A DNA stretch of 64,000 bases from Oxobacter pfennigii (GCF_001317355.1 NZ_LKET01000032.1:310001-374000), one strand, 5' to 3'. Positions 1 to 8,123 are shown, numbered from the stretch's first letter. Numbers and translations are program-made. Notes: generated by a model from the letters alone, not told the origin.

Positions 1-466
1 CGATTGATAAGCTGCCTCTGTTTTCAAGCTGAGCTTTCAATGACGGGAAACCGGCTTTTAAAACTACATCCTGGGCTATGGTTATGTGGGGAGTAAAAAT
101 TCTTTTTTCTTTTTCGATACCTGCTGATGAGCAGCAGCCATCTATTATTTCTGCCAGCCCTTTAAGCTCATCATCATTGTCTTCAAGGGACAAGTAAACT
201 ACCCTTAAGCTGTCCTTTCCTTTAAAACAGCTTAAAGCACCTGTTTTTATATTGAAGCTTTTATATTCTTTTAATTCTTCCTCTACTTTTTTATGGATTA
301 TAGCTATTTTATCCTGTGTTGTCTCTCCTACGAATTTTAATGTAAGGTGAAAATTATCTATGTACTTCCACCTTCCGCTTATGCTGCTATCCTTTATAAA
401 CTTTTGAATTTCAATTATTTCCTTCTTGATATCTTCAGGAAAATCAATACCGATAAATACTCTCAT
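1..466 (-). CDS. thpR: RNA 2',3'-cyclic phosphodiesterase (ThpR/LigT), 3' end cut by window
   Basis: The frame is open from ATG at 466 to the window edge, about 155 codons, so the C-terminus is missing. Both signature motifs of the 2H phosphoesterase superfamily are visible: FHLTLKFVG near residue 43 and FTPHITIAQ near residue 128. The two His-x-Thr pairs form the catalytic site. ThpR proteins usually have about 180-190 residues, so only a short tail is lost. A GGAG-type ribosome-binding site lies just upstream of the ATG. Known family activity is hydrolysis of 2',3'-cyclic phosphate ends on RNA; the cellular role is uncertain. It is divergent from mtnP. Confidence 0.85.
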   Translation of the reverse strand, partial: MRVFIGIDFPEDIKKEIIEIQKFIKDSSISGRWKYIDNFHLTLKFVGETTQDKIAIIHKKVEEELKEYKSFNIKTGALSCFKGKDSLRVVYLSLEDNDDELKGLAEIIDGCCSSAGIEKEKRIFTPHITIAQDVVLKAGFPSLKAQLENRGSLSI

Positions 467-482
467 ATCATTTCTCCTTAAG

Positions 483-492
483 TTGTATACAA
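483..492. promoter_or_regulatory. TTGTATACAA palindrome between thpR and mtnP
   Basis: A perfect 10-bp palindrome 16 bp upstream of the thpR start and just upstream of the mtnP promoter. It has the same core as the operator at the acn promoter (10312-10323), so it may be a second site for a GntR-type regulator. It could also be chance in AT-rich DNA. Confidence 0.3.
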
Positions 493-496
493 AAAT

Positions 497-525
497 TTGA
501 TATAATATAAAATAAATTTTATAAT
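497..525 (+). promoter_or_regulatory. Sigma-A type promoter for mtnP
   Basis: TTGATA (497-502), a 17-bp spacer and a perfect TATAAT (520-525). It lies about 100 bp upstream of mtnP and points toward it. Confidence 0.6.
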
Positions 526-550
526 TTATTAAGATTCACACTTTAAATTG

Positions 551-598
551 GGGACACTCTTCAGCCCCGGAAATAATCTTAGAAGAAAAGAGTGTCAC
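551..598. repeat. Inverted repeat in the mtnP leader
   Basis: GACACTCTT at 553-561 pairs with AAGAGTGTC at 588-596 around a 26-base loop, inside the mtnP leader. Related GACACTC/GTGTCACC blocks occur at about 51260-51320. It lacks a T-tract, so it is not an obvious terminator. A dispersed intergenic repeat is possible. Confidence 0.4.
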
Positions 599-623
599 CT
601 AACATTAGATAGGAGTTGTTCAT

Positions 624-1418
624 ATGAATTCAAAAATTGCAATAATAGGCGGCACCGGGATTTACCATGGTGATATTTTTTCTGATATGGAAGATATTAA
701 AGCCGATACCCCATATGGTATAGTATACCTTAAAAGCGCTCGATATAAAACCAAAGATATATTATTTTTAGAAAGGCACGGCAAAGGTCATGCGTTAGCT
801 CCCCACGAAGTAAATTATCGGGCAAACATATGGGCTCTTCATAGTCTTGGTGCAAAAAGGGTTATTGCAACGGCTGCCGTAGGTGCAATAAATACTGAAT
901 TCCAGGTAGGCAGCTTTGCACTTGTAGATGACTTTATAGATTTTACCAAAGGAAGAAAGTCAACTTATTTTGAGGAAACCAATGAAGGCATCGTCCATAT
1001 AGATATGTCCGCCCCCTATTGTCCCGATACAAGAAAATACATAATCAAAGCTGCATCCAATGAAAATATAAAAATAAGAAACGGTGGCATTTATATTTGT
1101 ACCGAAGGACCCAGGTTTGAGACAAAAGCAGAGATACGAGCCTATGCAAAAATGGGTGCTGATATGGTTGGCATGACAAATGTTCCTGAGGTAATATTGG
1201 CAAGGGAAAAAGGATTGTGCTATGCAGCCATTGCCCTCATAACCAATTATGCCGCGGGAGTATCCAAAACTCCATTAACTCACAAGGAAGTCATTGATAA
1301 TATGAATCTGATGTCCGGAAATCTAAAAAAGCTGATGGCCTCACTGCTAGAATCATTGCCGGAGGAAAGTGAATGCACCTGCCGTTTTGCAGCAAAAGAA
1401 CAGGGAAGTTTGCAGTAA
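624..1418 (+). CDS. mtnP: S-methyl-5'-thioadenosine phosphorylase (MTAP/PNP family 2)
   Basis: 264 residues, normal length for the family. The N-terminus IGGTGIY is the phosphate-binding loop. ERHGKGHALAPHEVNYRAN (residues ~49-67) and the substrate region with MVGMTNVPEVILAREKGLCY (~184-203) are characteristic of MTA/inosine phosphorylases. It cleaves methylthioadenosine with phosphate to adenine and methylthioribose-1-phosphate in methionine/polyamine salvage. No other mtn gene is adjacent. Substrate preference (MTA or purine nucleoside) cannot be settled by eye. The ATG at 624 follows TAGGAG at good spacing. It is monocistronic: the promoter is at 497-525 and the terminator at 1419-1455. 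Confidence 0.88.
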   Translation: MNSKIAIIGGTGIYHGDIFSDMEDIKADTPYGIVYLKSARYKTKDILFLERHGKGHALAPHEVNYRANIWALHSLGAKRVIATAAVGAINTEFQVGSFALVDDFIDFTKGRKSTYFEETNEGIVHIDMSAPYCPDTRKYIIKAASNENIKIRNGGIYICTEGPRFETKAEIRAYAKMGADMVGMTNVPEVILAREKGLCYAAIALITNYAAGVSKTPLTHKEVIDNMNLMSGNLKKLMASLLESLPEESECTCRFAAKEQGSLQ

Positions 1419-1455
1419 AAAATGCCTCAAAGGTTTTAAGCCTTTGAGGTATTTT
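1419..1455. terminator. Bidirectional terminator between mtnP and glpX
   Basis: CCTCAAAGG (1425-1433) pairs with CCTTTGAGG (1441-1449), with an A-tract before and a T-tract after. It serves both convergent genes. Confidence 0.9.
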
Positions 1456-2439
1456 CTATCTTTTCACAAAAACATTTACCGTACTTTTTTTAATGGCATG
1501 GCGGGCTTCAACAAACCTTATACTTCCTGTCTTTGACCTTAGCACAACTGAATTTGTGGTTGCCATCTCATTTTCATGATAAACTACACCCTTTAACAAA
1601 TCACAGTCGGTAATTCCAGTAGCTGCAAAAAATACATCTTGGGTCTTTACGAGGTCATCCACAGTGAGGACAGAATCAACGTTATCTATGCCAAGCTTTG
1701 ATAATTCATCCTTTTCTTTATCATCCTTGGGCAAAAACTTTGCCTGCATATGGCCTCCGAGACATTTGACTGCCGCGGCTGCTATAACTCCTTCTGATGC
1801 TCCTCCGGTGCCTACAAACAAGTCAACTCCGGTATCATCAAACAAGGCTGCAAGTGCTGCTGCAACATCACCTTCACCAAAGAGCTTGACTCTTGCTCCG
1901 GCTGCCCGGGCATCCCTTATCAATTTTTCATGCCTTGGCCTATCCTGAATAATTACAGTAAGTTCGCTTATGTCCTTATCCAGAGCTTTAGCGACATTTT
2001 TTATATTTTCATCAATGCTTTTGTTTATATCTATTACGCCCCGAGCCTCAGGTCCCGCCACTATTTTTTGCATATAAACATCGGGAGCCTTAAACAAAGA
2101 CCCTTTAGGACCTACGGCAATTACAGACATGGCATTGGGAAGCCCTTTTGCTATAAGAACAGCACCATCCAATGGGTCCACGGCTATATCGTATTCAGGC
2201 ATATCGTCCTTCCATACACCCAGCTTATCCCCTTTATTAAGTATATAATCCCCATCTGCACTGCTTTCTGTTACAACGACAGTTCCTTTTATGGGAAGCT
2301 TTATCATTGCAGAGCGCAATCCTTCAACAGCCGCCCTGAAAGCTAAGTCTTTATCCCCTCTTCCCATGTATTTTGCACAGGATAGAGCTGCCAGTTCGGT
2401 AACCCTTACTATACCCATAGATAAATCCGTGTATAACAT
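1456..2439 (-). CDS. GlpX-like class II fructose-1,6-bisphosphatase with altered active site
   Basis: The overall match to GlpX is clear: SMGIVRVTELAALSCAKYMG near the N-terminus, DPLDG..LIAKGLPNAMSVIA, and FVGTGGASEGVIAAAAVKCL. The start is ATG 2439 behind GGGGG; an in-frame codon 24 bp upstream has no proper site. It has 327 residues, the usual size. The acidic metal cluster is unusual. The family consensus IGEGExDEAPM reads VTESSADGDYI here. The aspartate after GRGDKxxA is phenylalanine (F34), and DP(L/I)EGT is DPLDGA. The downstream sugar-binding part is well conserved. It may be a paralogue with a changed substrate or a non-catalytic form, so I give no gene symbol. Canonical family activity is dephosphorylation of FBP in gluconeogenesis. 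Confidence 0.8.
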   Translation of the reverse strand: MLYTDLSMGIVRVTELAALSCAKYMGRGDKDLAFRAAVEGLRSAMIKLPIKGTVVVTESSADGDYILNKGDKLGVWKDDMPEYDIAVDPLDGAVLIAKGLPNAMSVIAVGPKGSLFKAPDVYMQKIVAGPEARGVIDINKSIDENIKNVAKALDKDISELTVIIQDRPRHEKLIRDARAAGARVKLFGEGDVAAALAALFDDTGVDLFVGTGGASEGVIAAAAVKCLGGHMQAKFLPKDDKEKDELSKLGIDNVDSVLTVDDLVKTQDVFFAATGITDCDLLKGVVYHENEMATTNSVVLRSKTGSIRFVEARHAIKKSTVNVFVKR

Positions 2440-2612
2440 CTTTATACCCCCACCAATATACAATAATCAATTTTATTTAAACCTTTTTTAATTACATATA
2501 ATAAATAAAAGTCATAATTGCTTTTATATTATGCTTTTTACATTGTATAGTATAGCATATATGGGGCAAATAACAAAGTGCTATACATTGTGGATTTTGA
2601 AATATAGGTAAC

Positions 2613-2646
2613 AAAAAACGGGGGAAATTTCTTCGCCCCGTTTTTC
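2613..2646 (-). terminator. Terminator of the YvlD-like gene
   Basis: AAAAACGGGG (2614-2623) pairs with CCCCGTTTTT (2636-2645), with a T-tract in the minus direction. The stem reaches the stop codon of the gene at 2645. Confidence 0.85.
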
Positions 2647-3013
2647 AAATTACGTTGATAGGTAATATAGCTTCTATTATTCCTATAATAAGAGCCGCAA
2701 TGACTGCACCTATCATGGAAACAGTAACACCCGGTATTATATACTGAGTCAAATATATTATGGCTGCAGTAATCAAAAATCCGGATAAACCTCTTCCCCA
2801 GGGTGATGCATTCATACCTGTCATCATCTGTATAATATAGTCCAGACCTACAATAGCCAGCGCCTGCAACAATGCAGTCCAGAAATTTGTGATGGTATAT
2901 CCGGGAGTAAAGAATGCAGTTATCATCAATACTACCGCGGCTATGACAAACCTTATTATAAGGCCTCCCCATCCGGTTTTCCTTTGGCTGTTTGCTGTAT
3001 TATTATCTGCCAT
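2645..3013 (-). CDS. Phage holin 4 superfamily / YvlD-like membrane protein
   Basis: 122 residues with four predicted membrane segments (about 22-40, 45-64, 73-93, 98-118) after a short polar N-terminus. The glycine/alanine-rich pattern with SPWGRGLSGFLITAAIIYLTQ fits the holin-like YvlD family of small membrane proteins. The AGGTGAAAAT site precedes ATG 3013. Members are usually chromosomal genes of unknown role, sometimes linked to envelope stress; there is no phage context here. A shifted-frame ORF on the same strand (2538-2972) is a shadow. Confidence 0.7.
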   Translation of the reverse strand: MADNNTANSQRKTGWGGLIIRFVIAAVVLMITAFFTPGYTITNFWTALLQALAIVGLDYIIQMMTGMNASPWGRGLSGFLITAAIIYLTQYIIPGVTVSMIGAVIAALIIGIIEAILPINVI

Positions 3014-3222
3014 ATTTTCACCTCCATCATTATCATTCCCGATGGAAATTAAATTATTCCAAGGTGAGCAGATATTGTAAAAATAAAGTTGGTAAGTTAA
3101 AATTTACCGTTCTGTCTGTTCAGTCATCAGTCACAGCTTCTTATTAGGTCAACCTCAATATTATCGCACATCACCCTTTGATTGCCGGTAAAAAGCTCTG
3201 CATTGCACTGCAAATAGAATTG

Positions 3223-3257
3223 AAAAAACGCAGTCATCGAAACAATGACTGCGTTTT
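3223..3257 (-). terminator. Terminator downstream of tRNA-Glu
   Basis: ACGCAGTCAT (3228-3237) pairs with ATGACTGCGT (3245-3254), followed by T residues on the minus strand. Confidence 0.85.
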
Positions 3258-3260
3258 CAA

Positions 3261-3336
3261 TGGTGACCCTATGGGGACTCGAACCCCAGTTTCCGCCGTG
3301 AGAGGGCGACGTCCTAGACCGCTAGACCATAGGGCC
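3261..3336 (-). tRNA. tRNA-Glu (anticodon CTC)
   Basis: The 76-nt gene includes an encoded CCA. The acceptor stem GGCCCTA pairs with TAGGGTC. The anticodon loop CTCTCAC gives CTC, reading GAG. The T arm GGTTCGAGTCC is intact. Most low-GC Firmicutes read both Glu codons with TTC, so this is the second, GAG-specific isoacceptor. Confidence 0.95.
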
Positions 3337-3417
3337 ATTTATCATGAAACATATAAATTATAACACAACCGCAAGACATGTCAATATATTTTTAAATGCA
3401 GTATGTTTTATAAAAAA

Positions 3418-3453
3418 GCAGGAATACTGCTTAAGTTTAAGCAATACTCCTGC
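3418..3453 (-). terminator. Terminator overlapping the flavoprotein stop codon
   Basis: A long imperfect hairpin (GCAGGA.TACTGCTTAA against TTAAGCA.TACTCCTGC) with T6 beyond it on the minus strand. The stop codon of the gene at 3437 lies in its apex. It ends the folT-type operon. Confidence 0.75.
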
Positions 3454-3997
3454 CTAATTTAAATGCTTTTTCTAAAACTTCACTGTTTTTATGAACGGGT
3501 AAACTGTCAGTCTCCCCTGCGTACAATGTGTGTGAAAAATTGGCATCGCATGCATCGAAAAACAGTTTTACCGTGTACTCTGAACATGTAAATGCATCCT
3601 TATCCTTAGAGCCAGCCGTAGCTACGAACACACCTGTCTTTTTAACAACCTGCTCGTGCTTTTTGGCAATATATTTACAAGACCAAAAAGCCTGGCATCT
3701 GTCTATCAAAGATTTGGTTATTGCCGTAACGTTCCCAAAATAAATTGGTGAAGCCAGAACGATTATATCAGCAGCTTTTAATTTGGAATAAATTTCAGTC
3801 ATATCGTCTCTGATAATGCACCTGCCGTCTTTGCTGCAGCCATAACAGGATGTGCAGGGAATTATATTCAATTCCTTGAGTATGACTTTCTCAACAGCTA
3901 CCTCGTCTTTTACAAAACCCTCCAGGAATTTGTCTAAAAGCAGTTCTGTGTTAAAACTGCGCCTGGGGCCTCCGTAGATAACAATTACATTTTTCAT
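3437..3997 (-). CDS. NAD(P)H-dependent FMN reductase / flavodoxin-fold protein
   Basis: 186 residues with a Rossmann-like flavodoxin fold. The N-terminal strand VIVIYGGPRRSFNTE carries the FMN phosphate loop, and ASPIYFGNVTAITKSLIDRC is typical of the FMN_red family. A cysteine cluster, CTSCYGCSKDGRC at ~48-60, resembles the Fe-S motif of iron-sulfur flavoproteins such as Isf, so electron transfer is plausible. It begins 3 bp after the upstream S-component gene, so the two share an operon and probably the THF riboswitch. A link to folate metabolism is possible but unproven. Substrate unknown. Confidence 0.8.
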   Translation of the reverse strand: MKNVIVIYGGPRRSFNTELLLDKFLEGFVKDEVAVEKVILKELNIIPCTSCYGCSKDGRCIIRDDMTEIYSKLKAADIIVLASPIYFGNVTAITKSLIDRCQAFWSCKYIAKKHEQVVKKTGVFVATAGSKDKDAFTCSEYTVKLFFDACDANFSHTLYAGETDSLPVHKNSEVLEKAFKLGRSIA

Positions 3998-4000
3998 TTA

Positions 4001-4522
4001 TTAAGCCCCCCTAACGGAACTTGTTCTTACAACACGTTCAAGAAGCACATATAATATAGGAACTTCTATTATCATCATTATCACCCTGGTTAAAACCCTT
4101 CCCGGCAGCAATGCAAGCATTCCTGTGCTATACATCATTGACAGCCAGAGAGTGTCCAGTAATAAGGAACATACTATTTCAGTTACTACAACTGCAACAG
4201 CTATCCTGACTATGGAATTACCCTTTGAATACCTGTATATAAGCGCTGGAATTGCTCCTACAAGTATTTTGCTCAATGTAAAGCCGGGGAAGAATGTTGC
4301 TCCTGTAGGCGCCGGGAACATGACTATTCCCAGGACATCCGACAAAGCACCTGCAATTGCCCCCAAAACCGGTCCGAACATCATACCGGACAGCATGATT
4401 GGTATATCACCAAAGCTTATTCTTATAGTAGGAACGGGATAAAAAGAGAGCACATTTTTAAGAACAATGCTGATGGCTACAAATAAACCAATGTATACTA
4501 TCTTTCTAGCATCCAATTTCAT
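4001..4522 (-). CDS. folT: ECF transporter S component, folate (FolT) family
   Basis: 173 residues, about five to six membrane helices. The segments IRISFGDIPIMLSGMMFGP and GALSDVLGIVMFPAPTGATF are characteristic of FolT-type substrate-binding subunits. These bind folates and dock to a shared EcfA/A'/T energising module encoded elsewhere. ATG 4522 follows AGGAGG. Its leader carries a THF riboswitch (4595-4688), independent support for folate specificity. The flavoprotein gene follows at 3 bp. Confidence 0.88.
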   Translation of the reverse strand: MKLDARKIVYIGLFVAISIVLKNVLSFYPVPTIRISFGDIPIMLSGMMFGPVLGAIAGALSDVLGIVMFPAPTGATFFPGFTLSKILVGAIPALIYRYSKGNSIVRIAVAVVVTEIVCSLLLDTLWLSMMYSTGMLALLPGRVLTRVIMMIIEVPILYVLLERVVRTSSVRGA

Positions 4523-4534
4523 AAAAACACCTCC

Positions 4535-4570
4535 TTTCTTCTTAGTCTGGCACCAGAAGCCACACTAAAA
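4535..4570 (-). promoter_or_regulatory. Hairpin between riboswitch and ribosome-binding site of folT
   Basis: AGTGTGGC and GCCAGACT can pair (one mismatch) just upstream of the folT AGGAGG site. It could be part of the expression platform. Translational control is the usual mode of this riboswitch class, and no clear T-tract is present. Confidence 0.4.
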
Positions 4571-4594
4571 AGAAACGAGGATTCCATTTAATGT

Positions 4595-4688
4595 AACAGC
4601 GGACGCGGTATTGTATCGCAGGTCAACCTTTCGTTTAGAGACGACTTCCCATCCTCTAACACTTGACGCACAATACCTACTCTGCCAG
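4595..4688 (-). promoter_or_regulatory. Tetrahydrofolate (THF) riboswitch
   Basis: Read on the minus strand, the leader has the THF-I landmarks in order: AGAGTAGGTATTGTGCGT, CAAGTGTTAGAGGATGGGA, AGTCGTCTCTAAACGAAAGG, then GATACAATACCGCGTCCGCT. The arms GTATTGT/ACAATAC and TTAGAG/CTCTAA pair. This matches the known aptamer upstream of folT and folE genes, and folT follows directly. A 61-codon open frame across it is spurious. Confidence 0.88.
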
Positions 4689-4763
4689 TAATTATATTTT
4701 ATACGCTTTTTGATAAAAAATAAATAGTTTTTAAAAATATATTTTACCAATTTACGCCTTTTT

Positions 4764-5162
4764 TTATATTTCTAAGTTATCCAATACCTCATCTATATCG
4801 AATTCTTTATCTCCGTCGGCAAATACCGCTAAAAATTCGCACCGGTCGTCTTCCCTGTCGGGTTCATAGCTTACATATTCAGCATTTAATCCTGTGTCAT
4901 CCACCATATCCTCTATTACATCCCTCACCTCATCTACCGCAATATCGATAAGATAGGGTATGTAATGCTCTTCATACCATGCATCCTCATTTTCGTCCTG
5001 ATCGCTCATTGAATTAGCGTAATCCTGGGCTGCCTCCGTTTCATCACTGTCGAATACATAAAAGAATCTTGCTACCAGAAAGTCCGGTTTATATTTAATC
5101 TCTTCAATGTCCTCTACCACCTGGGATTGTCTCAATGTTTCCAAAATTTTATTTTTATCCAT
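4764..5162 (-). CDS. Acidic protein of unknown function
   Basis: 132 residues, strongly acidic: several Asp/Glu-rich stretches such as SDQDENEDAWYEE and DREDDRCEF. No signal peptide, membrane helix or metal motif is seen. Predicted alternating helices and strands suggest a folded cytoplasmic protein. A good GAGGTGG site precedes ATG 5162. It is divergent from the two-component system with about 100 bp between, and is followed on the same strand by the THF riboswitch. I do not recognise the family. Confidence 0.75.
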   Translation of the reverse strand: MDKNKILETLRQSQVVEDIEEIKYKPDFLVARFFYVFDSDETEAAQDYANSMSDQDENEDAWYEEHYIPYLIDIAVDEVRDVIEDMVDDTGLNAEYVSYEPDREDDRCEFLAVFADGDKEFDIDEVLDNLEI

Positions 5163-5279
5163 TTTAATACCACCTCATATCTTATTCATCTCATAAGTAT
5201 ACACATTAGCCATGTCTGATATACTTAATATTGTACCATAATTATGTTAAAATTGAATTAATACATGGAGGTGGGACAT

Positions 5280-5978
5280 TTGGCCAATGAAAAAATTCTC
5301 GTAATAGAAGATGAGCAGGAAATCTCCGATTTAATATCAGATTATCTGGAAATCAACAATTATAAAGTTTACAGAGCATATAACGGAAATGAAGGATTGG
5401 AAATTTTCAACAGTTCAAACCCTGACCTTATCATACTGGATTTAATGCTTCCCGGTATAGATGGTTTTGAATTATGTAAAAAAATAAGGAAACAGTCCTC
5501 CATACCCATTATAATATTAAGCGCCCGTCGTGAAGATGTGGATAAGGTTTTAGGATTGGGATTAGGAGCAGATGATTATGTAACCAAACCCTTCAGCCCC
5601 AGTGAGCTCATCGCAAGGATAAAAGCCCAGTTAAGGCGGTCCATGATGAATACCGATTCCAGGCAGGATCATATTATGGATTTTGGAAGGCTTAAAATAG
5701 ATTTAAAAGGCTATAATGTTCTTTTGAACGGAGAACAGCTGCTTCTTCCTGCCAAGGAATTCGAGCTTTTGAGCTTTTTAGCCACAAATGCAGGGCAGGT
5801 ATTTACAAAAGAGCAGTTATTCAACAACATATGGGGTTTTGATGACTTCGGAGACATCAATACAGTTACCGTCCATATAAGGCGGTTAAGGGAGAAGATT
5901 GAAGAAAACCCCTCCAATCCGAAATTAATTGTCACGGTATGGGGTGTTGGATATAAATTTGAAGGAGACAGAAAATGA
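5280..5978 (+). CDS. OmpR/PhoB-family response regulator
   Basis: Receiver domain with acidic pocket VIEDEQE, phosphoacceptor in LDLMLPGIDG (Asp ~52), then SAR and KPF motifs. A winged-helix domain follows, with TVTVHIRRLREKIEENP. The start is taken as TTG 5280, because GGAGGTG (5267-5273) sits 6 bp before it. The in-frame ATG at 5265 overlaps that site and is unlikely to be used. This gives 232 residues. The stop overlaps the kinase start by 4 bp (ATGA), so the pair is translationally coupled. The stimulus and regulon are unknown. Confidence 0.92.
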   Translation: MANEKILVIEDEQEISDLISDYLEINNYKVYRAYNGNEGLEIFNSSNPDLIILDLMLPGIDGFELCKKIRKQSSIPIIILSARREDVDKVLGLGLGADDYVTKPFSPSELIARIKAQLRRSMMNTDSRQDHIMDFGRLKIDLKGYNVLLNGEQLLLPAKEFELLSFLATNAGQVFTKEQLFNNIWGFDDFGDINTVTVHIRRLREKIEENPSNPKLIVTVWGVGYKFEGDRK

Positions 5979-7402
5979 AGATAAGGACTAAGCTTTTGGT
6001 AACTTTTTTATCTACCATAATTCTGCCCTTTATATTGACCTTTTCCCTTTTTTCAATGTATCTTTCATATAAAACAAAAGATGCAAAATTTGACAGTACC
6101 GATATAAATGAATACACTACAGAGCTAACAGATAAAATATCAGCCCATTATGAGAGCATAAATAATTATGATTTGTTTGACCGCCAAATAAGACAAGAGC
6201 TCTCATCTTTAAGCTCCATAATAGAGAGTATTGAAATTATTGATTTAAAAGGTAAGATACTTTATAATTCAAAGGCTTCGGACCGGATAGGAAAATCCTT
6301 GGATTTAAATCAGCTTACATATCATACAAATGACATATTTTCAACAATGGAATGGGACAGTGACTTTTATCTTAGGATAATTAAACCCATGGTATATGAA
6401 GATTCGGTCAAAGGTTTTGTATTATTTGAACAAAATACCGTCTGGATGATAGAATATGCGAAGGAAATCACTTACCCGGTCTTATGGTTTGGCATAGGAA
6501 GTATCATTCTTTTTATAGTATTCTTTTCAGGACTCATATCAAGAGGTATAATATCACCTTTAAATGAGCTTTCATATGCCACCGAGCAGATAGCAAACGG
6601 AAATCTTGATTTTAAAATAAAATATAAGAAAAGCGATGAAATAGGCATATTGTGCCAGGCCTTTGAAACCATGAGAAATAAGTTAAAAGAATCTCTGATA
6701 AAACAGACAGAATACGAATATTCCAGAAAGGAACTGGTAGCAAGTATATCTCACGACTTAAGGACCCCTTTAACTTCCATAAAAGGTTATGTGGAAGCTC
6801 TGAAGGACGGCATAATAACAGATCCCGATAAAGTCAGCAAATATCTCGAGGTTATTTACAGCAAAACGGAGAGCATGAACAAGCTGTTAGATGACCTCTT
6901 TGAATATTCCCGTCTGGATTTAAATAATATAAGAATGAATATGAAGGTTACAGAAAGCCGTGGTATGCTGAAGGAAATAATAGAAAATCTAAGGTATGAT
7001 ATTGAAAAAGAAGGTATAATATTCAACACTTCCATTGAATTTCAATGCCTTTATGTTTATGTGGATAAATTAAGAATTGATGAAGTAATAAACAACATAA
7101 TACAAAATGCACTGAGATATACTAAAACCTCCATTGTATTTAATGCTTTCAGAAAGGACAACAGCCTTATAGTGTCCATTAAAGACGACGGCTGCGGCAT
7201 AAGCGAAAATGAAAAAGAGCATATATTTGAAAGGTTTTACAGGAGCGAAAAATCCCGAACCTCAAAGATGGGGGGAACCGGCCTTGGCCTTGCCATAGCC
7301 AAAAAAATAATCGAAGAACACGCAGGCAAAATATGGGTAGAATCCGACGGCTTAAACGGAAGCACATTTTACTTTTCAATACCAGAAAAAAATAAACCCT
7401 AG
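5975..7402 (+). CDS. Membrane sensor histidine kinase
   Basis: 475 residues. TM1 is at ~8-30, an extracytoplasmic sensor follows (~31-165), and TM2 is ~166-188. Then come HAMP, HisKA with phosphoacceptor SISHDLRTPLTSIKGY (His ~263), and HATPase with N box NNIIQNALRYTK, G1 DDGCGIS, F box ERFYRSEKSR and G2 GGTGLGLAI. Partner of the response regulator upstream. The stop TAG shares a CTAG palindrome with the stop of the convergent gntR gene. The ligand is not evident. Confidence 0.92.
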   Translation: MKIRTKLLVTFLSTIILPFILTFSLFSMYLSYKTKDAKFDSTDINEYTTELTDKISAHYESINNYDLFDRQIRQELSSLSSIIESIEIIDLKGKILYNSKASDRIGKSLDLNQLTYHTNDIFSTMEWDSDFYLRIIKPMVYEDSVKGFVLFEQNTVWMIEYAKEITYPVLWFGIGSIILFIVFFSGLISRGIISPLNELSYATEQIANGNLDFKIKYKKSDEIGILCQAFETMRNKLKESLIKQTEYEYSRKELVASISHDLRTPLTSIKGYVEALKDGIITDPDKVSKYLEVIYSKTESMNKLLDDLFEYSRLDLNNIRMNMKVTESRGMLKEIIENLRYDIEKEGIIFNTSIEFQCLYVYVDKLRIDEVINNIIQNALRYTKTSIVFNAFRKDNSLIVSIKDDGCGISENEKEHIFERFYRSEKSRTSKMGGTGLGLAIAKKIIEEHAGKIWVESDGLNGSTFYFSIPEKNKP

Positions 7403-7420
7403 GGGTTTATTTTTTTTAAT
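7389..7420. terminator. Bidirectional terminator holding both stop codons
   Basis: AAACCC and GGGTTT pair around TAGG, with an A-tract on the left and T8 on the right. The central CTAG carries the stop codons of both convergent genes. Confidence 0.8.
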
Positions 7421-8085
7421 TTCATTATGTTCATCAAATTTCTGCTGGAATTTATTATGTGCTGGGTTACAAGCCTTTCGGCATTTTCTGCATCCCTGTT
7501 TATAAAGGCATCAATAATTTGTTTATGTTCTTCTAAGGCTTCCTGGGGCCTTCCCGGAGTCCTTAAGGATTCATACCTCACCCATTGCACATAATATTGA
7601 AAATCCGTCAAGATATTTTGCAAAACACTGCTCTTTGTGGCTTTAAAGATAACTTCATGAAATCTGGTATTAAGTTTTGCTACCTGTTCAATGTCGTTTT
7701 TCCTAGTATAAAACTCCATTAAATCAAATATATCTTTAAGCTCTGTTAATTCTTCTTCAGTAAATTTTTCCACGGCCCATTTTGCTGCCAGGCCTTCTAA
7801 AACTTTTCTTATGGTATATATATCTTCAATATCTTTCTCAGTGATTCCCTTAACTATAACACCTTTATTAGGTACGCTATCCACAAGGCCTTCCAGCTCC
7901 AGCTGCCTGATGGCTTCCCTTATAGGAGTCCTGCTCACGCCCAACTCCTCAGCTAGTTTTGTCTCTACAAGACTGTCACCGGACTGGTACTTTCCGTCAA
8001 GAATCTGTTGTCTGAGTATACTGAATATTTTCCCCCTAAGGGAATATTTTTCAGTTCCATCATTCTTAAATAAACTATCACCCAT
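7399..8085 (-). CDS. GntR-family regulator, FadR subfamily (FCD domain)
   Basis: 228 residues. The winged helix spans ~15-80: LAEELGVSRTPIREAIRQLE is the typical GntR recognition segment. The all-helical FCD domain carries conserved metal/ligand positions in NTRFHEV, EEHKQIIDA and VTQHI. FCD regulators sense carboxylates or other small acids. The neighbouring aconitase promoter carries a near-perfect palindrome of the kind FadR-type regulators bind (TTGTATACAA core), so regulation of acn in response to a TCA-type acid is a reasonable inference. A clear promoter lies at 8124-8152. Confidence 0.9.
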   Translation of the reverse strand: MGDSLFKNDGTEKYSLRGKIFSILRQQILDGKYQSGDSLVETKLAEELGVSRTPIREAIRQLELEGLVDSVPNKGVIVKGITEKDIEDIYTIRKVLEGLAAKWAVEKFTEEELTELKDIFDLMEFYTRKNDIEQVAKLNTRFHEVIFKATKSSVLQNILTDFQYYVQWVRYESLRTPGRPQEALEEHKQIIDAFINRDAENAERLVTQHIINSSRNLMNIMKLKKINP

Positions 8086-8123
8086 GCGGATATACCCCCA
8101 TGTTTTTCCCTGTATGTTAATAT

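Noticed and set aside
3178-3363. 61-codon plus-strand ORF reading MGTRTPVSAVRGRRPRPLDH
   Set aside because: It is the antisense of tRNA-Glu, a well-known false ORF produced by tRNA genes.
4565-4750. 61-codon minus-strand ORF upstream of folT
   Set aside because: It lies across the THF riboswitch and has no ribosome-binding site.
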